Positions 45,701-57,629 of a stretch of 64,000 nt of DNA are shown one piece after another. Source of the DNA: Mycocentrospora acerina (lineage: Eukaryota > Ascomycota > Dothideomycetes > Pleosporales). The notes beneath the pieces were generated by a model. It had not been told where the DNA came from. It made no database searches and worked only from the letters and a program-made list of their open reading frames with translations. The position numbers and the translations under genes were made by a program. Within the stretch, counting starts at the first letter, position 1. Each line of letters begins with the position of its first letter. The stretch lies in assembly GCA_022701365.1 (NCBI GenBank), contig JAKUHH010000030.1, positions 373,107 through 437,106 on the forward strand, written 5' to 3'.

Positions 45701-48246
45701 GCGTCAGAAGGATATCTTTTATTTTTTTCTCCGACTATCCTATCTTACTTACCATACGGTTAGTACTCCGTTCCCAAGGGGGCAATCTGCGCAACGTCTA
45801 TTGCATGGCTTTTGACAACGCTTGCGGGTGCAACGTTTCGGCCGAACTTAGCACTTGAAGTATCGCATTCCCATTCGAGACGCGTACCCGCCACCCCCGC
45901 GTCGAACGATTCATCATGGAAGTCCTCCGACGAAATATTTCCTACTGCGAGCGCCAAATTCGAAGAGACGGAGCGTGATGCAATGCGAGGAGCATGATTC
46001 ATCGTTATGGGTCGATGATTACTCAATATTCTCGTCACCGAATGGCCTGCATTCGAGCTTACAAGCGCATCCCAAACAAGGGCTTCCTTCCTGGTGATTT
46101 AATCCATCATAGAATTACAGCATCATCGCGTAAAAGAAGAATCGCCTCGTCCAGATTCACGATTTGTGACATCACAGCTGCTGATCGCCGAACTGCTTGC
46201 TGCTCAAGCATCTATGTCATTGAGTAGTGGTTCAAGCTTTTCACGACTCTAAGATTCATGTCATCGGCTGGCAACTTAGTCCCTGCATGCCACCGTTGTG
46301 GACGCAGTGCAGCATGATCGCCAAATGGAAGACTTCACCGCGCCCAATCAACTTAGCTGTCGTCCAACGTCTTTAGCTCCACCGGGGTTCTCCAAAAGAC
46401 CCTTGTAGAGTTCTCGGTGTATGCATTCTCGGAAAATTTCACCGAGTGACCCTTCTTTTGAGCTCAATATTCGTTGCAGCCTGTCGGATGCGCTCCCTTA
46501 CAATTCCTAACCCGTTTTCAGCAAACGACACGATGGTAGGAGAAGAGTCAAGGGCATACATGGGGATTAAACAATTCGATGCTACGATTAATGGGTTCTT
46601 AACGCATCTTCAAACATGAACATCAAGTACAGCTACGTCAGTGGGGTATCAAAAACTGCGAACAAGCTATAAGGGCCGACTTCGATTAGAATTTTTTTTA
46701 CTGCTTTAAACGTATGTTGCCGTACGTTGCTGACATCAACATTACTTCACCTCACGGATACGGTCGGAGTACCGAGTCAAGTGAGCGCCTTCCAAGGTTT
46801 CAACCTGCCGACAGGCCTGCCTGGGAGTAAGCGCCACACTTATGGAGATTACCGTTAACCGAGCAAGCGAAAGTAATCCTTCTCCAACCATTGCAAATAC
46901 ATCAATCTGTCAATTTCGGGTTCGTCGTAAACAACAACTGCCGCAGAACAACAACATCCCATTCTCACCCAAGCTATCGCCACTACGGTTCCGGCGAACC
47001 ACAACCGAGACCCATAACACGACCATGGGCACGCAACATACGCTATGACTATGCAGGGATACTTGTGTCTGCCCTATCAAGTAACCCCGCTTTCTACAAC
47101 GACTCGACAATCGATAGTAAGATAGTGGCTTGGTTCAACATCAGCTAGGAGCCTCCCGGTTAACAGTCCGATACGCGTAGCATGCCTTGTATCTTGCTTC
47201 ACTGCCGCAGCAGATTTGCTTCATGCACGCTGCATCACCCCTGGGAGAGCATAGTATTGACAAAGAGATTGTGCATGCCGTGTTGTAGAACACAACCTCA
47301 AGGGTCTAGCATGGTGTCTTCAAAAGACCACGGTCCGATTGCTTCTCCAAAATGGAATTGAGTTTCTGCCAATGGGGAGCTGTGCCGCGACTGACACCTT
47401 TAGTATGCCTTCCTACATGGCAGAAAGCCTGGGTTTATCCTTGTCTACTCTCATCGCAAAAAATCAAGCTTCTTTCGTTCAACGGAAAACGTAACGAACT
47501 GTATTAGCGTCCTATTCAACGTTTTGTATCTCGTCTAGGATTTCTTACCAAGTCAGTGAGTTTAAGGCGGCGAGTTAGCGAGGTAAACGTTTCCCTTTCA
47601 AACGCTCTTCGTTCCCTTTCATTCCAGCGTTCTCTTTGTTCTGACGTCTTGATCCTTTTCCTTTATCGGTTTGAAAAAGGTTGGTAAGCTGCGCCGTTGA
47701 TCCATTCCCTGTCTCTTGATATACCCCTTCCATGTGTCTCTATCTTTCAGAGCATGACGCGTATTTGGGGTTTGTGTTGCCTCGAGTTAGGTACAACCAA
47801 AGAAGCTTTTTTGGCCCCCCGAAGAATGAAATTATGATCAAAAATTGCCATACACGATAACATGCAATGGCCTGTCTTAGTTTATGATCCACCTACTATC
47901 CGTAGAAGGGCCGAGCATAGGGTGAAAGTCGAGTATTTTAGATCTACGTGATGAAATAGACATCGACGAAGAATTCATTAAGGACATTATGTGATTCATC
48001 AGTAAAGATTCAATCACCTGCTATAGTAATTTCATGATAGCCAAAATATGGCGTTAAGTCTTCAGTGTTGTGATGAGTTGATAAAATGGTAGATATCTGC
48101 ATATTCTATACTGATAACAGATGTACTTTCAAGGAGAGGAGACAATTATGAGAAGTAACTCATACGCTATTACAACGCAAAACCTTGAGAAAATAAGTAT
48201 GAAACCCTTATTCAATTCTTTTGTGAAGAGTTGACTATTAGTCCAT
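42765..48246. other. 5.5 kb without a recognised gene
   Basis: Upstream region of the C2H2 regulator and 3' region of the Dal5-like gene. The part at 43200-44100 is GC-rich, with several overlapping open frames on both strands, none convincing. The rest is AT-richer with many stops. A weak small-protein candidate lies at 44747-45000. Short TTCCCTTTC repeats occur near 47590-47640. Confidence 0.45.
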
Positions 48247-49881
48247 CTACAATACGAGTCTGAAGTCAGGATGTTCATCGCCCAACTCCGCTAAAGTCTG
48301 CCCAACAGTATCTGGCAATTCTGCTCTTCTGGCCTCCCTCTTGTGGTTCTCAGCTATACATCCAAAGTAGGTAATTGTTGCAGCAAACGCCCCAATACAG
48401 GCCAACCCAAGCCCAGTCGAGAACCCCGTGCGAAATCGCGGCTCTTCACGCTTCAGAAAGACATTACTGCTGACAAAGGCGCCCGCTGTGCCAAAATTGA
48501 TGACTGCCCCGATTGCAACAGCACGCTTATAAACACTGCCAGCATTGATTGATATCCAGACAATGGATATTGGCATGGCTAGGTAGCACCCGGAAGCGAT
48601 GAAGAACACGCCCATGTATCTTACACCTGCTGCCACTGGATATGCAATTTCTACAATCAAACCAGTAGCTAGAACCGCCCAGCCAAGCATAAAGAAATAG
48701 TATCGGTTATGTAGCCGTTCTGATATGTATGCAAAGACTACGCTAAACACTGCTCCTGTCAAGTAGACAGGGATGGTATGAACTTGTGCTTGGATAGCAG
48801 TGTAGCCAAGCCCCCTTAGAATCGTGGGCTGAAAATTTGCCAGCGAGTTTGCATTTTCGGTAACTCCAAGGTTCATGAAAACACTGTTCATTTCAGTCAG
48901 CGACATAATCCAGTCCCAAGCGTCGTAGCATGTAGTGTATCTTACCCAGCCCAGATTTTCCAGTCCTTCAGCATGTGAAGTACTTCCTTGAACGAAATGT
49001 TATCGCCAGATATGTGACTGCCATCTGCTTTGACGCGAGCAAGTAGTAGGGCTTTGTCTTCTGCTGGTAAGAAGGTGGCATTCTCGGGCCAAGGCACAAT
49101 GAGAGGCCAAGATATAATACTGACGCCAATAGTGAAAACTCCCTCGATAATGAAGATCCTACGAGTATGTTAATATCGAAAATAATAATAATAATAATAA
49201 GTCTGTAGCTTCCTTACCAGCGCCAGGCGCTATATCCCGCAGTACCGTTCATCCTCGCGAGGAGAGAAGAAAGGAAGCCGTTGATTGCGCCAGCGATAAT
49301 CCCAGCGGTACAAAAGAATACATATCTAGGTAGGTACTCCTCTTTTGTGTAGTATGCCCCAATAAGATAGACTGCACCAGATATAAAAGCCGATTCTGCG
49401 AACCCCATAAGCAGTCGGCAGACTACGAGTTCTTCCCAGCGTTTGACAAACCCGCAACTGAGAACCGTTATGCCCCAGCAGAACATCATTATGCAGAGTG
49501 ATTTTGGCCCGTACTTTTTGAAAGCTACTTGCAATGGGATGCCAGCGACGAGATAGCCTAGATTGAACACCCAAACAGCGATGTTGAAGCGCTGGCCGAT
49601 GAGATTGAGTTCTTTTTCCATGCCCTGTATTTTTGCGTTTCCTATCTGGAAACTGGTGAGCTTTTTGGTATTCACGTATAGAGGGTTTAGCTTACGTTTG
49701 CTCGGTCGATGAAGTTTACAATATACAGAAACCAGAGAACAGGAAGAACTCGGACATCGAGCTTTCGAAGAAGACGTCGATCAGCAGAACGGTCGAAAGG
49801 TGGCTGAATGGCTACATGGGGTGGTGATGGCGTAATTTTAGAGGTCGCTGTACCTTTTTCTACCGAGTTTGCGTCTGACAT
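48247..49881 (-). CDS. MFS transporter, Dal5/anion:cation symporter type
   Basis: Plasma-membrane transporter of the ACS family (allantoate, nicotinate, carboxylate-type substrates). Four exons: 49881-49696, 49645-49218, 49158-48946 and 48883-48247. All phases agree, 487 residues. Motifs: LRKLDVRVLPVLWFLYIVNFIDRANIGNAKI across the first splice (family DRxNIGNA), then VCRLLMGFAESAFISGAVYLIGAYYTKEE, WRWIFIIEGVFTIGV across the second splice, and SERLHNRYYFF in the later loop. The last exon ends with a hydrophilic tail. It lies upstream of and on the same strand as the second FAD monooxygenase, with 787 bp between. Substrate unknown. Confidence 0.88.
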
Positions 49882-50668
49882 TGCAGATATGATTGAGAAA
49901 TAGTAGATGAACAGGTGATGTTAGGGGGCGTTAGACGTCCATATAAGAAAGTTAATATATTGGTCACCTCTGGTAAGACGTCAACTTCTACGGTATGAGA
50001 CTTCTGAAATGGAGCAAATTATCATATCATAAGATATTAAAGAGCAAAATGTAATTTGACCACTTAGTATCTACCGGATATATATATCTCCCCAAGTCTG
50101 ATTGTCCTGTTGACTCCTTCCAATGCAACATCAAGCTTTGGGACTGTATGTGTAAACCATTCTGTACAACAGTGAGGGAGCTAATAAAGCTTTATATTAA
50201 TACGTGTTATTCAGTCTAAAGGTCTCGTTTGTAGTGGACACACTACGTTGAAGCTTCTCCTATATACAAGGATTACGATCCTTTCGGGACAGTAACACTC
50301 TATTCGCGACCCGTACCACAACCGTTTGCCGCGCTCAGAGAGAGTCTTTGTTTAGAGGCGACTCCAGGCAGCAGATCCGGGGCGTAGATCGGGTCAATGG
50401 ATTGTTCTGGATATATTTGTTGTCTTGCTCGAGCGAGATGAAGTGACTGTATTTGCCAAAAGTTTATGCTTTATGGGCTTGGATACCATTTCGATGAAAT
50501 GGTGTTCGCAAGTCTAGTTACGAATACGGAATGGATATGCGTGTGGAAACGAAGTTGATCAGCCTGTCGAGGACCAAAGTTGCTGTTCTTCAGAGCACAC
50601 AACACAAAATATGTTAGGATCACGGTCCAGTACAATTTGCGTCACCTGCAGCGTGAATGTAGTAATTC
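49882..50668. other. intergenic, no gene seen
   Basis: 787 bp between two minus-strand genes. AT-rich near the transporter start (its promoter), otherwise featureless. Confidence 0.4.
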
Positions 50669-52015
50669 TCACAGTCGGAAAACAGCTCGTGCACGATCGA
50701 GATCAGATGCCATGTCATGGTCCCATATCCATTTCATCCTCTCCACAGCCTTTTCCTGAAACTTGTTCAAATCATCCTTTTCTGGAGTTTCGAACTCCCA
50801 GAATTTCCCTGCCTCTCTGCTGGTCTCCACAAGTTTCAGAGTCCGTGGCCGTCTTACTTCGTCGTACGCCTTGAAGACTCTTTCAAGGTCTTGAGAGGCT
50901 TTTGCTTCGGCCATCAATTCACTGAGAACATAGCAATCCTCGATGCACATACCAGCACCGGCGCCTTGATGAGGAGTGGACGCATGTGCTGCATCCCCTA
51001 CAAGGCATATGCGTGGTTCGGATTGGAAGAACGTACGAGCTGGCATGTGGTCGAATAGTGCCCATATATCGGGGTTTTTCATGTTCGCCACGATATCTTG
51101 GACTGTGCTAGTCCAGTTTGCGTATTCTGCGACCATGTCTTCTCGTGAAGTCTTGACAACCCATTCCGTAGAGTCCCATTGATCGCGAGAACTGAATGCG
51201 ACCACTTACTCACCAGTCAGCGTTTGAATTTCACATCAACTTACTACAGAAGATTTACCGTTCATGAGTGTACCGTTTGCGATGGGAAACGTCAGTAAGT
51301 GGCCTCTGTGTCCGCAGTATATTTGTGGCGTATGAGCCCCTTCCCCTACTATCTCGATGGCCTTGACCATAGGAATGAGTCCTCTGTATGCGTATTTTCC
51401 AGAAAACACCGGTTGAGCTTCCTCTTTGCCAAGAACTATCTCTCTTGTTCGACTTTTGATACCATCGCATCCAAGAACCGCTGAATGCTGGGCGGTTGAA
51501 CCATCCGCAAAATAGAGCATCGCGTCGTTGGAACCATCGTCTGACCTAGTAACATTGACGAGGCGTTTCCCAAAATGCGCGATGTCTGATGGAATCAATT
51601 TAACTAATTCATCGAGAAAGTGTGCTCGATGAACACCTCCTCTTGGCCCCCTATTTGCTGGCATGGCAAACCAAGTTTCTCCAAGCGTAATAGTTTTGCC
51701 ATTTTTTCTCGAGACAATACCGTTCTCATCTGCTACTCTCTTGTCACTGACTTGGACATCAAACCATTTCGGTGGATCGGTAGTAACGTTATTTGCGTGC
51801 TTGAGGAAAGCTTCTTTGATCTTCGGGTCAATGAGCTCCATGACACGGACCGTAGAAGGCTCAAACCCAACCCCCGCGCCGATTTCTCCGAACTGTGCGG
51901 CTGACTCATAAATTGTGACTGTAAGTCCATGCTTCAGGAGAGCAATAGCGAGGGTAAGCCCGGCAATACCTCCGCCAACGATGGCGAGATTGAAAGCTTT
52001 CTCTTCGGAAGGCAT
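50669..52015 (-). CDS. FAD-dependent monooxygenase (salicylate hydroxylase-like), second
   Basis: Flavoprotein monooxygenase of the PHBH fold, 430 residues. Two exons: 52015-51259 and 51204-50669 (phase 1). Motifs: NLAIVGGGIAGLTLAIALLKHG (dinucleotide fold) with TIYES, the LGCDGIKSRTR block, and LVGDAAHASTPHQGAGAGMCIEDCYVLSEL (FAD ribityl block). It is only distantly like the one at 7.2-8.7 kb: length, C-terminus and intron positions differ, so it is not a recent duplicate. It is flanked by a Dal5-type transporter and, divergently and 1.76 kb away, the A-T-R-R enzyme. Confidence 0.9.
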
Positions 52016-53777
52016 TTCTCAGATGATCAGTTAGTGTTCGAGTACACAAGGATGTGAAAATTGAGTAACTCCAATATAAATTGCACGCCAGTACACCTCT
52101 GAATAACTCATATGACCACGGTACGTCCGCGATGGATTGCAATGCCTGATGAGCGCCCCAGTAGTGCATCATGCATATCACATGGGTCTGCAGATGCAGT
52201 GAGTAGTTTTGCCCCTGTACACATAAATTAAACAGCTGTCAAATTCATCGCGCTGAGAGAAGATTTCGCCTTGTCCGAAATTCTGCTATCCTCTTACTGT
52301 CTTGTCTAACTACAATTAGGTGGAGGGCTTGCAGTTCTTCTTTGCGAATACGATTCTGCCCTATGCCAAGGCATTACAAGCTACCTTGAAGGCCCGATCA
52401 TACCATCTCACCATCTCGCAGACGCAAAAATAGCTACGATAATTCGGCCGCTATGCAGTGTGGGCGGAAGGATGAAGACGAATGGATGAGGGTCATAACT
52501 TCAGCATAAGCAAGTCTTGGCAAAAGTCAGCTCAAACGCTGCTCCCCCTTACCGCACTTCGTTTCCTCTGCACACCAACAATTCCTTGTGACAAGAGATG
52601 CTAAGATTAACACACAGCAGCTTTGAAAGCTGGACTGTTAATGGACATGTACTGCAGCTACATCGACGCGTTCGAAACGTACCTTCACACGATCGAGCGA
52701 GCACAACGCACATTCAAATCATACCTCCATCAACAAATCGCCCCTGAATAAATAAAGAGACGGTACAACGACGGCAAGACCCCGAGTTTGAATTGTTGCA
52801 AAGATATCTGGATACTTGCTAGTTTCTGTAATGAAGTGTTACGCGTCGCTCGCTGCCCCGTCGTAAGCAGCTTGAGGCTCAACCGTCGATGTATATCAAG
52901 TCCTCCATTGTCCACGATCTAACATAAGGAGCCCAAGGTAGCCTAGTTACAAGATAGCATTGGTCCTTTCCAAGCCAATTCCACAGCACATCAAGTGTAA
53001 CTTGCCATAGCCGCCAGGTCAAGTGTTAATACTTACATTGAAGCATGTCACATTGTTCCTCTACTGTTTCTTGCTGATACCAAGTGAAGTCTAGTCTGAT
53101 CTGGACTTCATATAGTAATTGAGTTCTTTCAAAGCGACCGTCTTTATGCTACAACCCTTCCGCCTGCTTTCATATTTTGGTGTTGAAAGTCGAAAGCTGT
53201 ATTGAATCTCGGCGTTTCGTAGCAACCCGAGACATACCGTAAACCCGCTTTATGGAGCCCTTTCAGGCCAAACACACTGCAGCTATGACAGGAATATTGA
53301 GACACTTCTAGGGAATTGGAAATGGCGCATAGCAGAGTCGTCTTGCGATTCGTTGCTATGTAGACAAGATGTTGTCACCAGTGCCATTGAGGCGTCTATG
53401 CGGCCGACGACCCGATGCCGTTCCGAGTATCGACTCCGCCAAGCTGTCAGCGGCAAACGACTAACTACTTGTTGTGAATCTGGCCATATCCAACGAAGAA
53501 TAGCAGTGTTGATCAAACGGAATTGAGCAATAGGAACAAAGTCTAGACATGCAGAGGTCACGGCTAAGAATGACGTGCGAACCGAAGCGAACATCAGCCC
53601 CCACACTTGATCGAATGCCCGCAACGACCCGCGAACAATTCGCTTCAGCGTGTGCTACATCCCTGCTCCTACCTTAGTTGCAGGCTCAAATATCAAAGGA
53701 CAGCGTAGAATAAATACGTGCCTCAATTACCATTCTTCGAGCATTTTTCTCTACTCCTTCAAAATCTACCCTGGACG
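52016..53777. promoter_or_regulatory. divergent intergenic region upstream of ATRR
   Basis: 1.76 kb between the monooxygenase and the ATRR start codon. No gene seen; a 113-codon minus-strand frame near 53283-53624 has no ATG start or motif. It should hold both promoters. Confidence 0.4.
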
Positions 53778-56700
53778 ATGCCTATCATCGACACTAGCAA
53801 GGACCTGTCGGCGCTCTTCACGCAGCAGGTCCAAGCCACACCCGATGCTATTGCCCTAGAGGACGAAAAGCACACGTACACATACCAACAGCTCCACGAT
53901 GAGGCTGCTGCTCTCGCCGACCGGCTGCGGGGCCATGGAGTTGGCCGTGACAGCTTGGTAGGTGTTCTTTTGCCGCGATCGGCCGACTATGTAATCGCCT
54001 GTTTGGCAGCGCTGCGGGCCGGCGGTGCGTTCTTGGTGTTGGAGTTGGCATATCCACCCGATCTGCTCGCAGATGTACTCGAGGACGCGAAACCTACCGT
54101 TGTAGTTACTATTAGCGCCGAGGTTGGGAAAATCAAAGGAAGCACACCACTCGTCGTTCTCGATGAGCAAGTTTCGACAGCAAATGGTCACGTGGACAAG
54201 TCAGAACTACCGCCTCTACCTGAGGACACCGATTTGGACCGCTTGTCTTTCGTTGCGTACTCTAGCGGAACCACTGGAAAGCCAAAAGGAATCGCTAATC
54301 CGCACAGAGCAGCGGTTCTTTCATATGATCTCAGATTTGGACTCTCAGATCTCCAGCCGGGTGATCGAGTGGCCTGCAATGTCTTCTTTGTGTGGGAGAT
54401 TCTACGGCCACTCCTACGAGGAGCGACAGTCGTGGCCATCCCTGACGAAGCAAGTTACGACCCTCGGATGCTCGTAGATCTCCTTGCCACAAAGAAGATC
54501 ACCGAAACTCTCTTCACGCCTACTCTGTTCGCTGCTGTGCTTTCCCGCCACCAAGCACTCGGCTCCCGACTTCCAGATCTTAAGACTGTCTGGTTGAACG
54601 GTGAGGTGGTCACAACAGATCTTGCCCGTCGGGGTATCAAAGCTCTGCCAAACACACGTGTACTTAACTGTTATAGCGCATGCGAGACCCATGAGATTGC
54701 ATGTGGTGACATTAAGGATTTGCTCGAGAAGATCGACAAGGATGCGCCATATTGCCCAGTTGGACCTCCATTAATCGACAGGAAGAATATTTATATTCTT
54801 GACGAGAGTGGCCAAAAGGTCGAAGAGGGAGAGAATGGCGAGCTTTTCGTCGGTGGCCAACTGCTTGCTCGAGGATACCTCAACCGTCCGGAAACAACAG
54901 CCAAAGCGTTCATACCGAATCCCTACAGCTCAAAGACTGGCGCTCGTATGTACAGAACCGGGGACAAGGCCAGACTACTGCCAAGTGGACTGCTCGAGAT
55001 TACCGGGCGTGTTGGTGCTATGATCAAGATTCGAGGCTACTCTGTTGTCCCTGGAAAGGTTGAAAGTGCAATACTCAACCATCTTGCAGTCAGCCATTGC
55101 GCTGTTATTGCGTGGGGTGAGGGCATTGATAGACAGTTGGTCGCATACTTTGTTCGTGACAAAGACTCCTCGACGGAACGCCCAGTGGTCGAAGTCGATC
55201 GCACAGGTCGTAGCTCTACTGCGAGACGTATGTTGCAAGCGTATCTCGCACATTACATGCTGCCATCGCTTTGGGTCGAGCTTGACAAACTACCAACGAG
55301 CGATGTGTCAGGAAAGGTAGACCTCAAAGCCCTTCCCCCACCAAGGCCCAGCTCGCCAACTGGAAGTGCACGCAAGTTTGAGCAGAGCCCCATTGCTGTG
55401 GAGCAGATTACCGAGATTTGGGCATCAATTCTCGGCATCAATGCGAGCACCATTACCCCTGAATACAACTTCTTCGATCTTGGTGGCCACTCCCTCTTGC
55501 TTGCTGATTTGGCTGCACGGTTGTCGAACACCTTCGGCTTCCGAGTGCCTGTTGCACGTCTCGCCAATCCTGCAACATTGAACGGACACTTGGATACCGT
55601 TCGAGCAATTCGCGACGGCCATACCGCTGAGATACAAGAAAATCTGCCTGCCATATTGCGCGCCGATTCCGTTCTGGACAAAGACATTCAGCCGACTGAT
55701 GCAAAGATTTGCGCACTCAAAGATGCAAAAACAGTGCTTCTCACTGGTGTCACCGGTTTCCTGGGCGCCTTCCTCCTCAGAGACCTGATGGAGAGCACGT
55801 CTGCAACAATCATCTGCATGGTTCGATTTTCTGATGCCTCTCAAGATGATCTTCCTGCTGGTATTGCCAGGATCCGACGCAACCTCTTGGACTTTGGCCT
55901 CTGGAATGATTCAATTATGGAGCGCGTAGAGATCCTGCCAGGAAACTTGTCTCGAAAGCGATTCGGCCTGGCGCCAGACGCATTCAAACAACTGGCAGAT
56001 CGCATCGATGTTGTCATTCACGCCGCAGCTACTGTTAACCTCGTGTACCCATATGCTGCACTGCAAAAGCCTAATGTCGGCGGTACAAGGGAGGTCTTGC
56101 GTCTCGCTGCCCAGGGCGGTGCCACAGTGCAATACGTCTCTACCAACGGAGTACTCCCTCCTGCTCCAGGTCGCGAAGGATGGTCCGAGGACGGCAAGAT
56201 TGACGTTGACGATGTCCCTACCAAGCTTGCGGACGGCTATGGTCAGACAAAATGGGTTGCTGAGCAGCTCGCTCTTGAGGCTCAGCGTCGAGGTTTACCC
56301 GTCAAGATCCACCGACTAGGTACCATCAGCGGTCACAGCGAGACTGGTGCTGCAAACGCATGGGATTTGCTAACAGCACTCATTGTTGAGTCGATCAGAG
56401 TTGGCTACTATCCTGATGTCAAGGGCTGGCGCGCCGAAATGACACCAGTCGACTTTGTTAGTAAAGCAATTATTCATCTCGGTAACCAGACCCAGACGGA
56501 TCAAACTGTGTTCCATATCGGAGATCCTGATCCCGTGGACATTAGCCAGGTCTTTGAGGACCTCAACCATCTTGGCTACCCCACACAACCCCTTGAGTTT
56601 GAGAAATGGGTTGCACTCTGGGACGACAAGCGAGGTTCCGCCAAGGGTGGAGATGGTGCTTTCACCGTCGATATCCTGCGAAGCGGTATGCCAAGCATCG

Positions 56701-57629
56701 AGTTCTTGAGAGACGTTGTCGTGCTCGACAACGCCAAAACAAGGCCTCTCCGCTCAACAGTGGAGCGTCCCAAGGTCGACCAAGTTCTCCTCGAAACCTA
56801 CACCCGCCACTGGTACGCTCGAGGCTGGCTCCCAACACCACCCCAACGCCAGGACGCAGTCGGCGGCTCCGGGCGACTTCCCCGCCGCGGCCCACTCTTC
56901 GGCAAAGTCGCCGTCGTCATGGGCGCCTCGTCAGGCATCGGCGCCGCAACAGCCACGGCCCTTGCCCGCGAAGGCTGCCACGTCGCCCTAGCCGCGCGCC
57001 GCGTCGACGCCCTCGAAGACCTCAAGAAACGCCTCGTGATCCGCGAAGGCAAGATCATCACCCAAAAAACCGACATTACTGACAAATCGCAAGTCGAGGC
57101 GCTCGTCGCGGCCGCCGAGAAACAACTCGGCCCTATTGACATCTTCATCTCCGTGTCCGGGGTCATGTACTTCACCATGATGGCCAACACGCAGACGGAG
57201 CAGTGGAACCAAACCGTCGACGTAAACTGCAAGGGCCTGCTGAACGTAATCTCCTCGGTCGTGCCCTCGATGCTCAAGCGCGGCAAAGGCCACCTCCTCG
57301 CCATCTCGTCGGACGCGGGGCGCAAGGTCTTCCCCGGGCTGGGCGTCTACAGCGCGAGCAAGTTCTTCGTCGAAGCCACGCTGCAGAGCCTGCGGCTCGA
57401 GACGGCAGGCTCGGGCCTGCGCGTCACAAGCGTGCAGCCGGGCAATGTCGCGACGGATCTGCTGGGCATGAGCACAGATCAGGAGGCGCTGAAGAAGTTT
57501 GGCGAGCCGAGCGGCGCAAAGGTGCTGGACCCAGAGGATGTCGCCGGGTGCATTGTCTATGCGCTCAAGCAGCCCGAGCATGTCGCGGTTAACGAGGTGC
57601 TGATTGAGCCGAGGGATGAGCCGATTTGA
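53778..57629 (+). CDS. NRPS-like A-T-R1-R2 reductase, probable glycine betaine reductase
   Basis: Single exon, 1283 residues. Order: adenylation domain (SSGTTGKPKG at 162-171; YRTGDKARL from about 392; MIKIRGYSV), thiolation domain (LGGHSLL, phosphopantetheine Ser at about 572), thioester reductase R1 (TGVTGFLG at 656-663; YGQTK with Tyr821 and Lys825), and a second, SDR-type reductase R2 (GASSGIG at 1049-1055; YSASK with Tyr1191 and Lys1195). There is no condensation domain. This architecture is that of the A. nidulans ATRR, shown to reduce glycine betaine through betaine aldehyde to choline with NADPH. The architecture and intact motifs support this; substrate specificity is inferred because I could not compare the binding-pocket residues. 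Base composition becomes GC-richer in R2. The ATG at 53778 is the first in frame. Confidence 0.85.
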   Translation: MPIIDTSKDLSALFTQQVQATPDAIALEDEKHTYTYQQLHDEAAALADRLRGHGVGRDSLVGVLLPRSADYVIACLAALRAGGAFLVLELAYPPDLLADVLEDAKPTVVVTISAEVGKIKGSTPLVVLDEQVSTANGHVDKSELPPLPEDTDLDRLSFVAYSSGTTGKPKGIANPHRAAVLSYDLRFGLSDLQPGDRVACNVFFVWEILRPLLRGATVVAIPDEASYDPRMLVDLLATKKITETLFTPTLFAAVLSRHQALGSRLPDLKTVWLNGEVVTTDLARRGIKALPNTRVLNCYSACETHEIACGDIKDLLEKIDKDAPYCPVGPPLIDRKNIYILDESGQKVEEGENGELFVGGQLLARGYLNRPETTAKAFIPNPYSSKTGARMYRTGDKARLLPSGLLEITGRVGAMIKIRGYSVVPGKVESAILNHLAVSHCAVIAWGEGIDRQLVAYFVRDKDSSTERPVVEVDRTGRSSTARRMLQAYLAHYMLPSLWVELDKLPTSDVSGKVDLKALPPPRPSSPTGSARKFEQSPIAVEQITEIWASILGINASTITPEYNFFDLGGHSLLLADLAARLSNTFGFRVPVARLANPATLNGHLDTVRAIRDGHTAEIQENLPAILRADSVLDKDIQPTDAKICALKDAKTVLLTGVTGFLGAFLLRDLMESTSATIICMVRFSDASQDDLPAGIARIRRNLLDFGLWNDSIMERVEILPGNLSRKRFGLAPDAFKQLADRIDVVIHAAATVNLVYPYAALQKPNVGGTREVLRLAAQGGATVQYVSTNGVLPPAPGREGWSEDGKIDVDDVPTKLADGYGQTKWVAEQLALEAQRRGLPVKIHRLGTISGHSETGAANAWDLLTALIVESIRVGYYPDVKGWRAEMTPVDFVSKAIIHLGNQTQTDQTVFHIGDPDPVDISQVFEDLNHLGYPTQPLEFEKWVALWDDKRGSAKGGDGAFTVDILRSGMPSIEFLRDVVVLDNAKTRPLRSTVERPKVDQVLLETYTRHWYARGWLPTPPQRQDAVGGSGRLPRRGPLFGKVAVVMGASSGIGAATATALAREGCHVALAARRVDALEDLKKRLVIREGKIITQKTDITDKSQVEALVAAAEKQLGPIDIFISVSGVMYFTMMANTQTEQWNQTVDVNCKGLLNVISSVVPSMLKRGKGHLLAISSDAGRKVFPGLGVYSASKFFVEATLQSLRLETAGSGLRVTSVQPGNVATDLLGMSTDQEALKKFGEPSGAKVLDPEDVAGCIVYALKQPEHVAVNEVLIEPRDEPI

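Noticed and set aside
53283..53624. 113-codon minus-strand frame upstream of ATRR
   Set aside because: Begins at a non-ATG codon, has no motif, and has no partner exons.
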